Origin: an uncultured Coriobacteriaceae bacterium
GTDB taxonomy: Bacteria > Actinomycetota > Coriobacteriia > Coriobacteriales > QAMH01
Direction: 5' to 3'
DNA length: 5,217 nt
NCBI GenBank assembly: GCA_900556425.1
Contig: USOR01000074.1
Span: 1 to 5,217, forward strand
A program made the translations under genes and the position numbers. The notes under the pieces are model-generated. The model was not told where the DNA came from. It was given only the letters and a program-made list of their open reading frames with translations, and did not search any database. This document shows positions 1 to 5,069 of the stretch, in pieces. The stretch's first letter is position 1. Each line of letters opens with the position of its first letter.

Positions 1-11
1 TAATTTCCTGC

Positions 12-50
12 CGTATCTTGCCGGTGCTGCGTTGCATCCGGCAAGATACG
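12..50. repeat. Perfect 13-bp inverted repeat upstream of the MFS gene
   Basis: Positions 12-24 (CGTATCTTGCCGG) and 38-50 (CCGGCAAGATACG) are exact reverse complements separated by 13 nt. TGC at 25-27 can also pair with GCA at 34-36, adding three base pairs across a single bulged T. The element ends 9 nt before the Shine-Dalgarno of the MFS gene. No run of T follows the right arm, so it is not a typical intrinsic terminator for rightward transcription. It could be an operator for a dimeric regulator, an mRNA-stabilising leader hairpin, or a poor terminator of an upstream gene that lies outside the window. The pairing is seen directly; the role is unknown. Confidence 0.75.
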
Positions 51-59
51 CTAACTTTC

Positions 60-66
60 AAGGAGG
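60..66 (+). promoter_or_regulatory. Shine-Dalgarno that decides the MFS start
   Basis: AAGGAGG lies 4 nt before the ATG at 71. This near-perfect anti-16S match selects that ATG over the in-frame TTG at 32, which sits in the loop of the upstream inverted repeat and has no comparable site. Confidence 0.85.
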
Positions 67-70
67 AAAA

Positions 71-1291
71 ATGCAAAGCTACGAAAAAGGTCAGAAGATG
101 ACGATCTGGAACATGATCGGAATCTTGGCCGTGTTCGGTGCGATGAGCGAGTTCACGATATTGACGCCTTCCATTGCGGCATTTGCCCAGCATTTCGCGA
201 ATACTGACATTACAACCATCATGCTCGCAAACAGCATCACAGGCATCGTCTCCGTCCCGGTGAGTATCCTGTCCGGTGCCCTTATGAACAAGGTAGGATT
301 CAAGCCCACGGCAATCGTGGGCATTGCAGTAATGACGTTGTCAGGTGCAGCTCCGTTCCTGTTCCCCGACCTAACCGATTATCTCTGGGTAATCATCTCA
401 CGCGTCGGTGTTGGAATTGGACTTGGCATCATGTTCCCAGTCGGTGCGGCAACGATCATCGCATTTTTTGATGGAGTTCAGCGCTCACGTCTACTCGGCT
501 TGGGATTCACCGTTCAATTCGTCTTCAGCATCATCTACACGATCGTCGCGGGATACCTGACCGAAATCGCCTGGAACTTCTCCTTCCTCTCCTACCTGAT
601 CGCATTCGTTCCGATGGTCCTGGTTGCCGTCTTCATGCCCGAAGGCAAGTACGTCGCAGCCAAGCAGTTGGAAGAGGACAAGAAAAACAACGTTTCGGAG
701 GCAGAGGCAAGGCGCGTTCCTCGCGGTATATGGGGTTATGCGTTCTACGGTCTCGTCGTATGGATCTGCTTGGTGACCGTCCAGCTCGTTTGCTCGACCG
801 TATTCCAGGAGCGTTCGCTGGGCGATGCGGGCATCGCAAGCATCATCATCAGTTGCTGCGGCGTGGGCATTATCGTCCAGGGCATCGTCTTTCCCTACTT
901 CGTCAAGTATCTGAAAAGCAAGATCTTTGCCGTCATGGCCGCGCTCGTGGCAATTGGCATGATCCCGTGCTTCTTTGCGAGCAGCCCGGCAATATATGGT
1001 GTTGGCGTGTTTCTCATCGGCATCGGAGGCTCCGCCTTTTTCAATGCCGCACAAAACGCAGCGGGCAATATCACCCCGAAAGAACGCGTTCCTTTCGTTT
1101 CCGGCGTGATGACATCGATGATGAATCTTGGTCCGTTCTTCGCACCGTATATATTTGCCGCAAGTGCGGGAGCGGTTCCGGCTCTTGGTACGGACATGGC
1201 TTTTATCACTTGCTTCGTATTTGCAATCGTGGCCTGCCTCTTCGGTTTGCTCCTTCCGCTCAAGGGCATAGTCAAGGAGAACAAGGACTGA
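71..1291 (+). CDS. MFS transporter, 12 transmembrane segments, substrate unknown
   Basis: A 406-residue polytopic membrane protein of the usual size for a Major Facilitator Superfamily carrier. About twelve hydrophobic segments can be marked by eye (roughly residues 12-35, 48-68, 80-97, 104-131, 140-162, 166-190, 220-244, 254-276, 284-303, 306-330, 339-362, 372-396). A charged loop rich in Lys, Glu and Arg (about 190-219) separates the two six-helix halves. The loop between helices 2 and 3 (GALMNKVGFKPT, 69-80) is a form of MFS motif A, and RVGVGIGLGIMFPVG (111-125) matches the glycine-rich helix 4. MFS proteins are normally secondary carriers moving small solutes across the cytoplasmic membrane. 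No substrate can be read from the sequence. The ATG at 71 is chosen for its strong ribosome binding site. The gene is followed by a terminator-like hairpin and then an independent tRNA unit, so it ends its transcript; whether a gene upstream shares it cannot be seen. Confidence 0.93.
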   Translation: MQSYEKGQKMTIWNMIGILAVFGAMSEFTILTPSIAAFAQHFANTDITTIMLANSITGIVSVPVSILSGALMNKVGFKPTAIVGIAVMTLSGAAPFLFPDLTDYLWVIISRVGVGIGLGIMFPVGAATIIAFFDGVQRSRLLGLGFTVQFVFSIIYTIVAGYLTEIAWNFSFLSYLIAFVPMVLVAVFMPEGKYVAAKQLEEDKKNNVSEAEARRVPRGIWGYAFYGLVVWICLVTVQLVCSTVFQERSLGDAGIASIIISCCGVGIIVQGIVFPYFVKYLKSKIFAVMAALVAIGMIPCFFASSPAIYGVGVFLIGIGGSAFFNAAQNAAGNITPKERVPFVSGVMTSMMNLGPFFAPYIFAASAGAVPALGTDMAFITCFVFAIVACLFGLLLPLKGIVKENKD

Positions 1292-1301
1292 GCTTTTCCT
1301 C

Positions 1302-1345
1302 ATGGCCCCGCGCAATACCTCCCCCAGCGCGGGGCCATACCTTTA
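1302..1345 (+). terminator. GC-rich hairpin terminator after the MFS gene
   Basis: Positions 1302-1313 (ATGGCCCCGCGC) and 1327-1338 (GCGCGGGGCCAT) form a perfect 12-bp stem with a 13-nt loop, starting 11 nt after the MFS stop codon. The trailing T run is weak (ACCTTTAAATTA), so termination may be incomplete or factor-assisted. The location, between the MFS gene and a separately promoted tRNA, supports a terminator role. Confidence 0.7.
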
Positions 1346-1355
1346 AATTACCCCC

Positions 1356-1383
1356 TTGCGTCATCTTCATCGATTGGTATAAT
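1356..1383 (+). promoter_or_regulatory. Sigma70-type promoter for tRNA-Ala
   Basis: A perfect -10 box TATAAT at 1378-1383 is preceded by TTGCGT at 1356-1361 with a 16-nt spacer. The -35 keeps only the TTG of the consensus. Transcription would start around 1390, leaving a leader of about 20 nt before the tRNA for 5' processing by RNase P. Confidence 0.72.
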
Positions 1384-1410
1384 TGCCCTCGCGTCTTTTC
1401 GACGACCCAT

Positions 1411-1486
1411 GGGGATATAGCTCAGCTGGGAGAGCGCATGACTGGCAGTCATGAGGTCAGGGGTTCGAACCCCCTTATCTCCACCA
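1411..1486 (+). tRNA. tRNA-Ala, anticodon GGC
   Basis: The full cloverleaf folds by hand over 76 nt. The acceptor stem pairs GGGGATA with TATCTCC. The D arm is closed by GCTC/GAGC, the anticodon stem is CATGA/TCATG, and the T arm is AGGGG-TTCGAAC-CCCCT. The anticodon loop CTGGCAG gives anticodon GGC, reading GCC and GCU alanine codons. The third acceptor pair is G3:U70, the hallmark identity element for alanyl-tRNA synthetase, and confirms the assignment independently of the anticodon. Discriminator A73 is followed by a genome-encoded CCA at 1484-1486. The gene sits alone between its own promoter and terminator. Confidence 0.98.
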
Positions 1487-1494
1487 AAGACCAC

Positions 1495-1520
1495 AGGGGC
1501 CATCTGGCCCCTTTTTCTTT
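1495..1520 (+). terminator. Intrinsic terminator of the tRNA gene
   Basis: AGGGGCC (1495-1501) pairs with GGCCCCT (1506-1512) around a 4-nt loop and runs straight into TTTTTCTTT (1512-1520). It begins 8 nt after the tRNA CCA end. This is a textbook Rho-independent terminator for the tRNA transcript. Confidence 0.92.
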
Positions 1521-1530
1521 GCCCATTTAC

Positions 1531-1547
1531 TCGCAGGCAAGCTGCGA
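1531..1547. repeat. Small 6-bp hairpin at the edge of a structured intergenic region
   Basis: TCGCAG (1531-1536) pairs perfectly with CTGCGA (1542-1547) around a 5-nt loop. It lies just after the tRNA terminator and 17 nt before the larger folded element. No T run follows, so it is not a terminator. Confidence 0.5.
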
Positions 1548-1553
1548 ATCAAA

Positions 1554-1680
1554 GGTCCAAGGAAGCGGGCCGGGAATGGCGCAAAGGCGAGGTCTAAGGG
1601 AGCAAGCCGAAAGGACCACGAAGTGGGCCGTCGGGGAGCGACCATCGAGCCGAAGCGCCTTTCCCAGCCCGCCATATAGC
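1554..1680. other. Unexplained structured intergenic element; possible non-coding RNA or degenerate repeat
   Basis: No gene is recognised here. The main feature is a long-range imperfect inverted repeat: 1565-1582 pairs with 1655-1672 in 16 of 18 positions, with mismatches C1571/A1666 and T1577/T1661. Inside it, GGC (1586-1588) can pair with GCC (1649-1651) and GGTC (1591-1594) with GACC (1640-1643), extending an interrupted rod. Near the tip, 1613-1629 forms a hairpin with CCAC-GAA-GTGG at its core. Three degenerate direct copies of a GGWCCAAGGAAGYGGGCCG-like unit begin at 1554, 1591 and 1613. Open frames crossing it on either strand show no protein family and no ribosome binding site. No clear promoter precedes it. 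It does not match RNase P RNA, SRP RNA, tmRNA, T-box or common riboswitch cores that I can recall. The pairing is observed; transcription and function are unknown. Confidence 0.5.
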
Positions 1681-1707
1681 AGCAATGTGTATCAGCGTGC
1701 CTGCGCG

Positions 1708-1713
1708 TATAAT
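1708..1713 (+). promoter_or_regulatory. -10 box for the TatD-family gene
   Basis: A perfect TATAAT lies 22 nt before the ATG at 1736. The -35 position (about 1685-1690, ATGTGT) is poor and there is no TG extension. Transcription would start near 1720, leaving a leader of only about 16 nt. The strong upstream terminator makes a separate promoter for this gene likely. Confidence 0.55.
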
Positions 1714-1735
1714 CCAGGGCGAGAATGGAGGCCTC

Positions 1736-2500
1736 ATGACCCGCATCGTTGACATGCACATGCACGCAGGCTTCGCAGATGACCCTGTAACATTCGCGCA
1801 TGCGCTCGCCGATGCGGGCATCGCGTCCTTCGTCAACACCGTTACCCCCGGCGAATACGCACACCTCTCCCCCATACTCACCGACATCCCAACTATGCGT
1901 CTAGGACTCGGCTTGCATCCCTGGTGGGTCGACACGCCCGAACTCGGCACGCTCGATGACGCGCTCGATACCTTTCAGACGCAGCTTTCTGGCACGCGCT
2001 TCGTGGGCGAGGTCGGCCTCGACTTTTGGCCCACGCGTGCTTCGACAAAGGATGCCCAAATGAGGGCCTTTACCCGCATCATGACCCTCTGCGCCGCAAG
2101 AGGTGACGTGCTCGTCTCGATGCACTCGGTGAAGGCTGAACGCGAACTGCTCGACGTGCTCGAAGATTCGGGGTGTCTCGAGCGTTGCACGTGCATCCTA
2201 CATTCGTATGGAGGTCCCTCTGACCAGCTCGCACGCGCAATCGAAGACGGTTGCCTGTTTTCCGTTGGAACGCGCATGCTATCGACCAAGCGTGGACGTG
2301 AGTACGCTCGCATCATTCCCGAAGAACGCCTACTCGTCGAAAGCGACCTGCCCGCCGCAGCAGGCGAGCCCACGAGCATATGCGACGTGATGCGCAGCCT
2401 TGAATCAGTCCTCGACGGGCTCGCTTGCATACGCGATATCGACCTCGCGTGTCTGCGCGAGAGCATCGACGTGCGTAGCCGGAGCCTCCTAGGCCTCTAG
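1736..2500 (+). CDS. TatD family metal-dependent hydrolase
   Basis: 254 residues, the usual size for TatD proteins (about 255-265). The metal-site signatures appear in family order: the DxHxH motif at D6-M-H8-M-H10, GLHPW at 58-63, GEVGLDF with E92 and D96, H130 in SMHS, H156 in LHSYGG, and D204 in ESDLP. The expected ligands of the amidohydrolase TIM barrel are therefore all present and the enzyme should be active. Family members are cytoplasmic divalent-metal nucleases or phosphodiesterases, with 3'-5' DNA exonuclease activity shown for some; despite the name they are not needed for Tat export. The substrate here cannot be read. The ATG at 1736 has GGAGG at 1727-1731, a rather short 4-nt spacing, and keeps the DxHxH motif at the N-terminus as in homologues. 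The 3' end overlaps convergent gluQRS by 12 bp. Confidence 0.93.
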   Translation: MTRIVDMHMHAGFADDPVTFAHALADAGIASFVNTVTPGEYAHLSPILTDIPTMRLGLGLHPWWVDTPELGTLDDALDTFQTQLSGTRFVGEVGLDFWPTRASTKDAQMRAFTRIMTLCAARGDVLVSMHSVKAERELLDVLEDSGCLERCTCILHSYGGPSDQLARAIEDGCLFSVGTRMLSTKRGREYARIIPEERLLVESDLPAAAGEPTSICDVMRSLESVLDGLACIRDIDLACLRESIDVRSRSLLGL

Positions 2501-3427
2501 ACACCCTAGATCGACTGTCATGTCCTGCGTCGGGACTTTGCGTATGTCGAAGACGTCCGGCAGCTCGGCCGCGCTCATGCACTCCCCCGCCTCGACCTGT
2601 CCCGCAAGGTGTGCCAGGTACCCGACGATGGCTTGAGGCGTGATACCGCGCTCGCGCATACCCGCGATGGTGCTGTCACCATCGCGCTTGGAGAGGCGTC
2701 TGCCATCGGGCGCAAGCAGCAACGGATGATGGGCAAAGCTCGGAGCGGGCGCGTCAAGCAGCTCGTAGAGCAGAATCTGGCGTGGGGTGGAGGAAAGCAG
2801 GTCGCTCCCCCGCACGACCTGCGTCACGCCCTGGGCGATATCATCGACGACGCAGACAAGCTGGTATGCGAAGACGCCATCGCTGCGACGTACGACAAAA
2901 TCCCCGCACTCGCTCGCAAGGTCCTGCTCATAGGAACCCTGGATTTCATCGACGAAGGAGACCGTCTCGTCGGGCACATGCAGACGCAGCGCATGACGGC
3001 GCGTTGCCACGCGCGCGTCGCGCTCAGCCGCGCTCATACGATAACAGGTACCCGCATACAGCGGCGTGCCATCCGAGGCGTGTGGAGCCGAGGCGGCATG
3101 CAAATCGGCACGCGAGCAAAAGCAGGGATAGAGCTCCACCCTCTCACCGATACGCTCAAGGGCTTCCTCGTATGCATGCAGACGTCCGGTCTGCACGAGA
3201 GGATCATCATCCCAATCGATACCAAGCCAACGCAGGTCATCGAGAACGCCTTGCGCAAGAGCGGGGTTCTGGCAGCGCTCGTCGAGATTCTCGAGGCGCA
3301 CGACGAAACCTCCCCCTGCCGAGCGTGCGAAAGCCCAGGCAAGCAGCGCCGAGAAGGCATTTCCCAGATGCATTTCGCCGCTGGGACTTGGCGCAATGCG
3401 CCCGATGATCCGAGTGCCGTCGCTCAT
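2489..3427 (-). CDS. gluQRS: Glutamyl-Q tRNA(Asp) synthetase
   Basis: 312 residues, close to the roughly 300 of known GluQRS and far shorter than true GluRS because the anticodon-binding domain is absent. It is a class I synthetase-like catalytic core: the HIGH-type motif is HLGN at 20-23 in SPSGEMHLGN, and the KMSKS-type loop is RLSKR at 244-248. The zinc site of this family is intact: C102, C104, Y124, C128 (CFC...YAGTC). The block around 188-220 (YQLVCVVDD...VVRGSDLL..TPRQ) is typical. The family activates glutamate and attaches it to queuosine at position 34 of tRNA(Asp) in the cytoplasm, which implies that the host makes or salvages queuosine. The ATG at 3427 lies 6 nt after the stop of the lipoprotein gene, with only a weak upstream GTAGG, so translation is probably coupled. 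It is the last visible gene of the leftward cluster. Confidence 0.95.
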   Translation of the reverse strand: MSDGTRIIGRIAPSPSGEMHLGNAFSALLAWAFARSAGGGFVVRLENLDERCQNPALAQGVLDDLRWLGIDWDDDPLVQTGRLHAYEEALERIGERVELYPCFCSRADLHAASAPHASDGTPLYAGTCYRMSAAERDARVATRRHALRLHVPDETVSFVDEIQGSYEQDLASECGDFVVRRSDGVFAYQLVCVVDDIAQGVTQVVRGSDLLSSTPRQILLYELLDAPAPSFAHHPLLLAPDGRRLSKRDGDSTIAGMRERGITPQAIVGYLAHLAGQVEAGECMSAAELPDVFDIRKVPTQDMTVDLGCLEA

Positions 3428-3433
3428 GCCGGC

Positions 3434-4483
3434 CTACTCGAGATACGTCGAGCTCACGTTATAGGGAAGCCCCGCGGGCATGGGCTCGATCGTGATATCC
3501 GACTCGGAGGCAAGTTTCTGGAGCCACTCATTGAAGAGCTGATCGGCTTTGATCTCGGTGGCATCGGCAACGATTTGCTCGTATATATCGGGAGGAATGG
3601 TTCTGAGCACGACGGATTCACCGCCAGCACCCACGTTGAAAGCCGCATCGCAGAAGATGAGCGTCCAATTACCGTCGACCATGATGGGCTCGGATACGGT
3701 ATCGACATCGAGTGCACCGACGGCCTGAATGTATTCGATGCTCATGGCATCGCGCGTGGATGGCAGCGAGTTCCAGCCTGCATGGACGGCGTTGCCGAGA
3801 CGCTCGAACTCCCCGAGCGTGACACGCTCGCCCGATGCGGCAATGCGGTCACGTGCGGCCTGCGCCTCCTGTTGGGAGGCGAATTGGATGTAATAGGAAT
3901 CCTTGCCGTTGTACATGGAAGCGGACTCGTTTGCCTGAGCCTGGATTTCTGCCTCGGTGGGCGTGACGGCATCGATGACCATGCTACGCAGTTGCTCCTC
4001 GAGCAGGCGGTTGAGTTCGTTTTCGCGCCATGATTCCTCGTCATACCCGTAGGAGGCAAGCACGCTGTCCCAGGAGTTCGCGCCATAGCGCTGCTCGTAA
4101 TAGGATTTCTCCTGCTTGATAACCTCGTCGAGCTCCGTATCACCAACCTGGATGCCGAGCTTGGCACATTCTTGGCGAATGAGCTCCTGCGGGATGAAAA
4201 CCGTGTTGAGCACATACGTGCGCAAGGTCTCCGAGGTGTAGCCGTTCGACTTGAGAAACTCAGCCCAACCCGAGTCGGTCTCGTACTGCGCATTCTTGCT
4301 GCGAAAACCCTCGATGAACTCCGTGATCTTATCCTCGGGAATGGCGACGCCATTGACATGCGCGGCAATCTGAGGCGGTTGCTTCATGCCGAAACAACCC
4401 GTCAACGTGAAAAGCGGGCAGAGCACGAGCACAAGCGCAACGAGCGCTAAGAGCGAGCGTGATATGGAACGGACATGCGTCAC
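3434..4483 (-). CDS. SurA/PpiC-like lipoprotein, probable extracytoplasmic folding factor
   Basis: 349 residues. The N-terminus has basic residues, a hydrophobic core (11-26) and a lipobox LTGC at 27-30, so the mature protein should begin at lipidated C30 outside the cytoplasmic membrane. Residues about 38-175 resemble the SurA N-terminal chaperone domain: IAAHVNGVAIPE followed by helical, Glu/Lys-rich segments. Residues about 195-283 look like a degraded parvulin (PpiC) domain: YYIQFASQQEAQAARDRI, then AGWNSL, then a final strand near WTLIFCDA. The His usually found in the first parvulin strand is not evident, so isomerase activity is doubtful. The start is GTG at 4483, chosen because GTGA overlaps the iorB stop by 4 nt. 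An upstream ATG choice is not available in frame. The general class is fairly sure; the client proteins are unknown. Confidence 0.85.
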   Translation of the reverse strand: MTHVRSISRSLLALVALVLVLCPLFTLTGCFGMKQPPQIAAHVNGVAIPEDKITEFIEGFRSKNAQYETDSGWAEFLKSNGYTSETLRTYVLNTVFIPQELIRQECAKLGIQVGDTELDEVIKQEKSYYEQRYGANSWDSVLASYGYDEESWRENELNRLLEEQLRSMVIDAVTPTEAEIQAQANESASMYNGKDSYYIQFASQQEAQAARDRIAASGERVTLGEFERLGNAVHAGWNSLPSTRDAMSIEYIQAVGALDVDTVSEPIMVDGNWTLIFCDAAFNVGAGGESVVLRTIPPDIYEQIVADATEIKADQLFNEWLQKLASESDITIEPMPAGLPYNVSSTYLE

Positions 4484-5067
4484 GCGACAGTCTCGCGACC
4501 CGCATCGAAAGCGGCGAGATTGGCATCCACGGTTTTGGGTGGCACGCGCTTTGCAATGACTTCGCGCCAGGTCTGCGCCTCGAAGGGCAATGCGGTCGAA
4601 AGCGCGCCCATGAGCACGACGTTCGTCGACTTGGGACTACCAGCCTCACGCGCAATGCGGCTCGCGCCAATACGTACGGCGTCGAGCGCATCAAGCTCCG
4701 CATCGATGTCTGCGGGCATCTCTCCGTTGCCGATGGCAACGCTCACGGGCGTGATGACCTCATCGTTGACAAAGAGCTTCCCGCCATCGACGGCAAGGAA
4801 CTGACGAGCGCGCAGGGCCTCGATTGCCTCGAAGCTCACCACGACATCCGCGCAACCCGGATCGCAGATCATCGAAGCGACGTCGCTACCGAAGCGCACG
4901 ACCGTGGAAACCGATCCGCCGCGTTGGCTCATACCGTGAATCTCGGAAATCTTGACATCGTAGCCACTGGCAGCGGCAGTCTTTGCAAGCAAGTCGCCTG
5001 CGAGGATGGTTCCCTGACCGCCAACGCCCACGAGCAGGACGGTTGTCGTATCCGTCGCCTGTGCCAT
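4480..5067 (-). CDS. iorB: Indolepyruvate:ferredoxin oxidoreductase, beta subunit
   Basis: 195 residues, normal for IorB, with the 2-oxoacid:ferredoxin oxidoreductase gamma/POR fold throughout. The nucleotide-binding-like VLLVGVGGQGTILAG (10-24) and SEIHGMSQRGGSVSTVVRFG (41-60) are diagnostic of this family. With IorA it forms the cytoplasmic complex that converts indolepyruvate and other aryl pyruvates, plus CoA, to aryl-acetyl-CoA and CO2 while reducing ferredoxin; the thiamine diphosphate site is in IorA. A longer open frame extends upstream to 5205, but that part overlaps iorA. The ATG at 5067 is preferred because it begins right at the conserved strand and has a strong ribosome binding site. 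It starts 2 nt after the iorA stop and ends in a 4-nt overlap with the lipoprotein gene. A pyruvate- or 2-ketoacid-type gamma subunit is the alternative, less likely given the adjoining ferredoxin-tailed IorA-like protein. Confidence 0.92.
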   Translation of the reverse strand: MAQATDTTTVLLVGVGGQGTILAGDLLAKTAAASGYDVKISEIHGMSQRGGSVSTVVRFGSDVASMICDPGCADVVVSFEAIEALRARQFLAVDGGKLFVNDEVITPVSVAIGNGEMPADIDAELDALDAVRIGASRIAREAGSPKSTNVVLMGALSTALPFEAQTWREVIAKRVPPKTVDANLAAFDAGRETVA

Positions 5068-5069
5068 GA

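Noticed and set aside
32..57. Possible promoter for the MFS gene using TTGCAT (32-37) and TAACTT (52-57)
   Set aside because: The spacer is only 14 nt and both boxes are poor, so it is not a credible sigma70 promoter.
32..70. TTG start giving the MFS protein 13 more residues
   Set aside because: The TTG lies in the loop of the inverted repeat with no ribosome binding site, whereas the ATG at 71 has an ideal one.
491..1315. A 274-codon open frame on the minus strand opposite the MFS gene
   Set aside because: It is rich in charged and low-complexity residues with no family resemblance, and it is fully explained as the antisense shadow of a membrane-protein gene.
1521..1735. A riboswitch or T-box leader for the TatD-family gene
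   Set aside because: The -10 box at 1708-1713 would place the start downstream of the structured part, and no T-box or known riboswitch core was found on either strand by eye.
730..1752. A 340-codon plus-strand open frame running through the MFS end, the tRNA and the structured region
   Set aside because: It reads through a tRNA gene and two terminators in a different frame from the MFS gene, so it cannot be a normal protein.
1475..1864. A 129-codon minus-strand open frame across the structured intergenic region
   Set aside because: It overlaps the conserved DxHxH start of the TatD-family gene and the tRNA terminator, and has no recognisable domain. A real small protein cannot be excluded, but nothing supports it.
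2609..4033. A 474-codon open frame on the plus strand lying antisense to gluQRS and the lipoprotein gene
   Set aside because: It crosses two well-supported genes on the other strand, shows no recognisable domain or ribosome binding site, and is the usual stop-poor shadow of GC-rich coding sequence.
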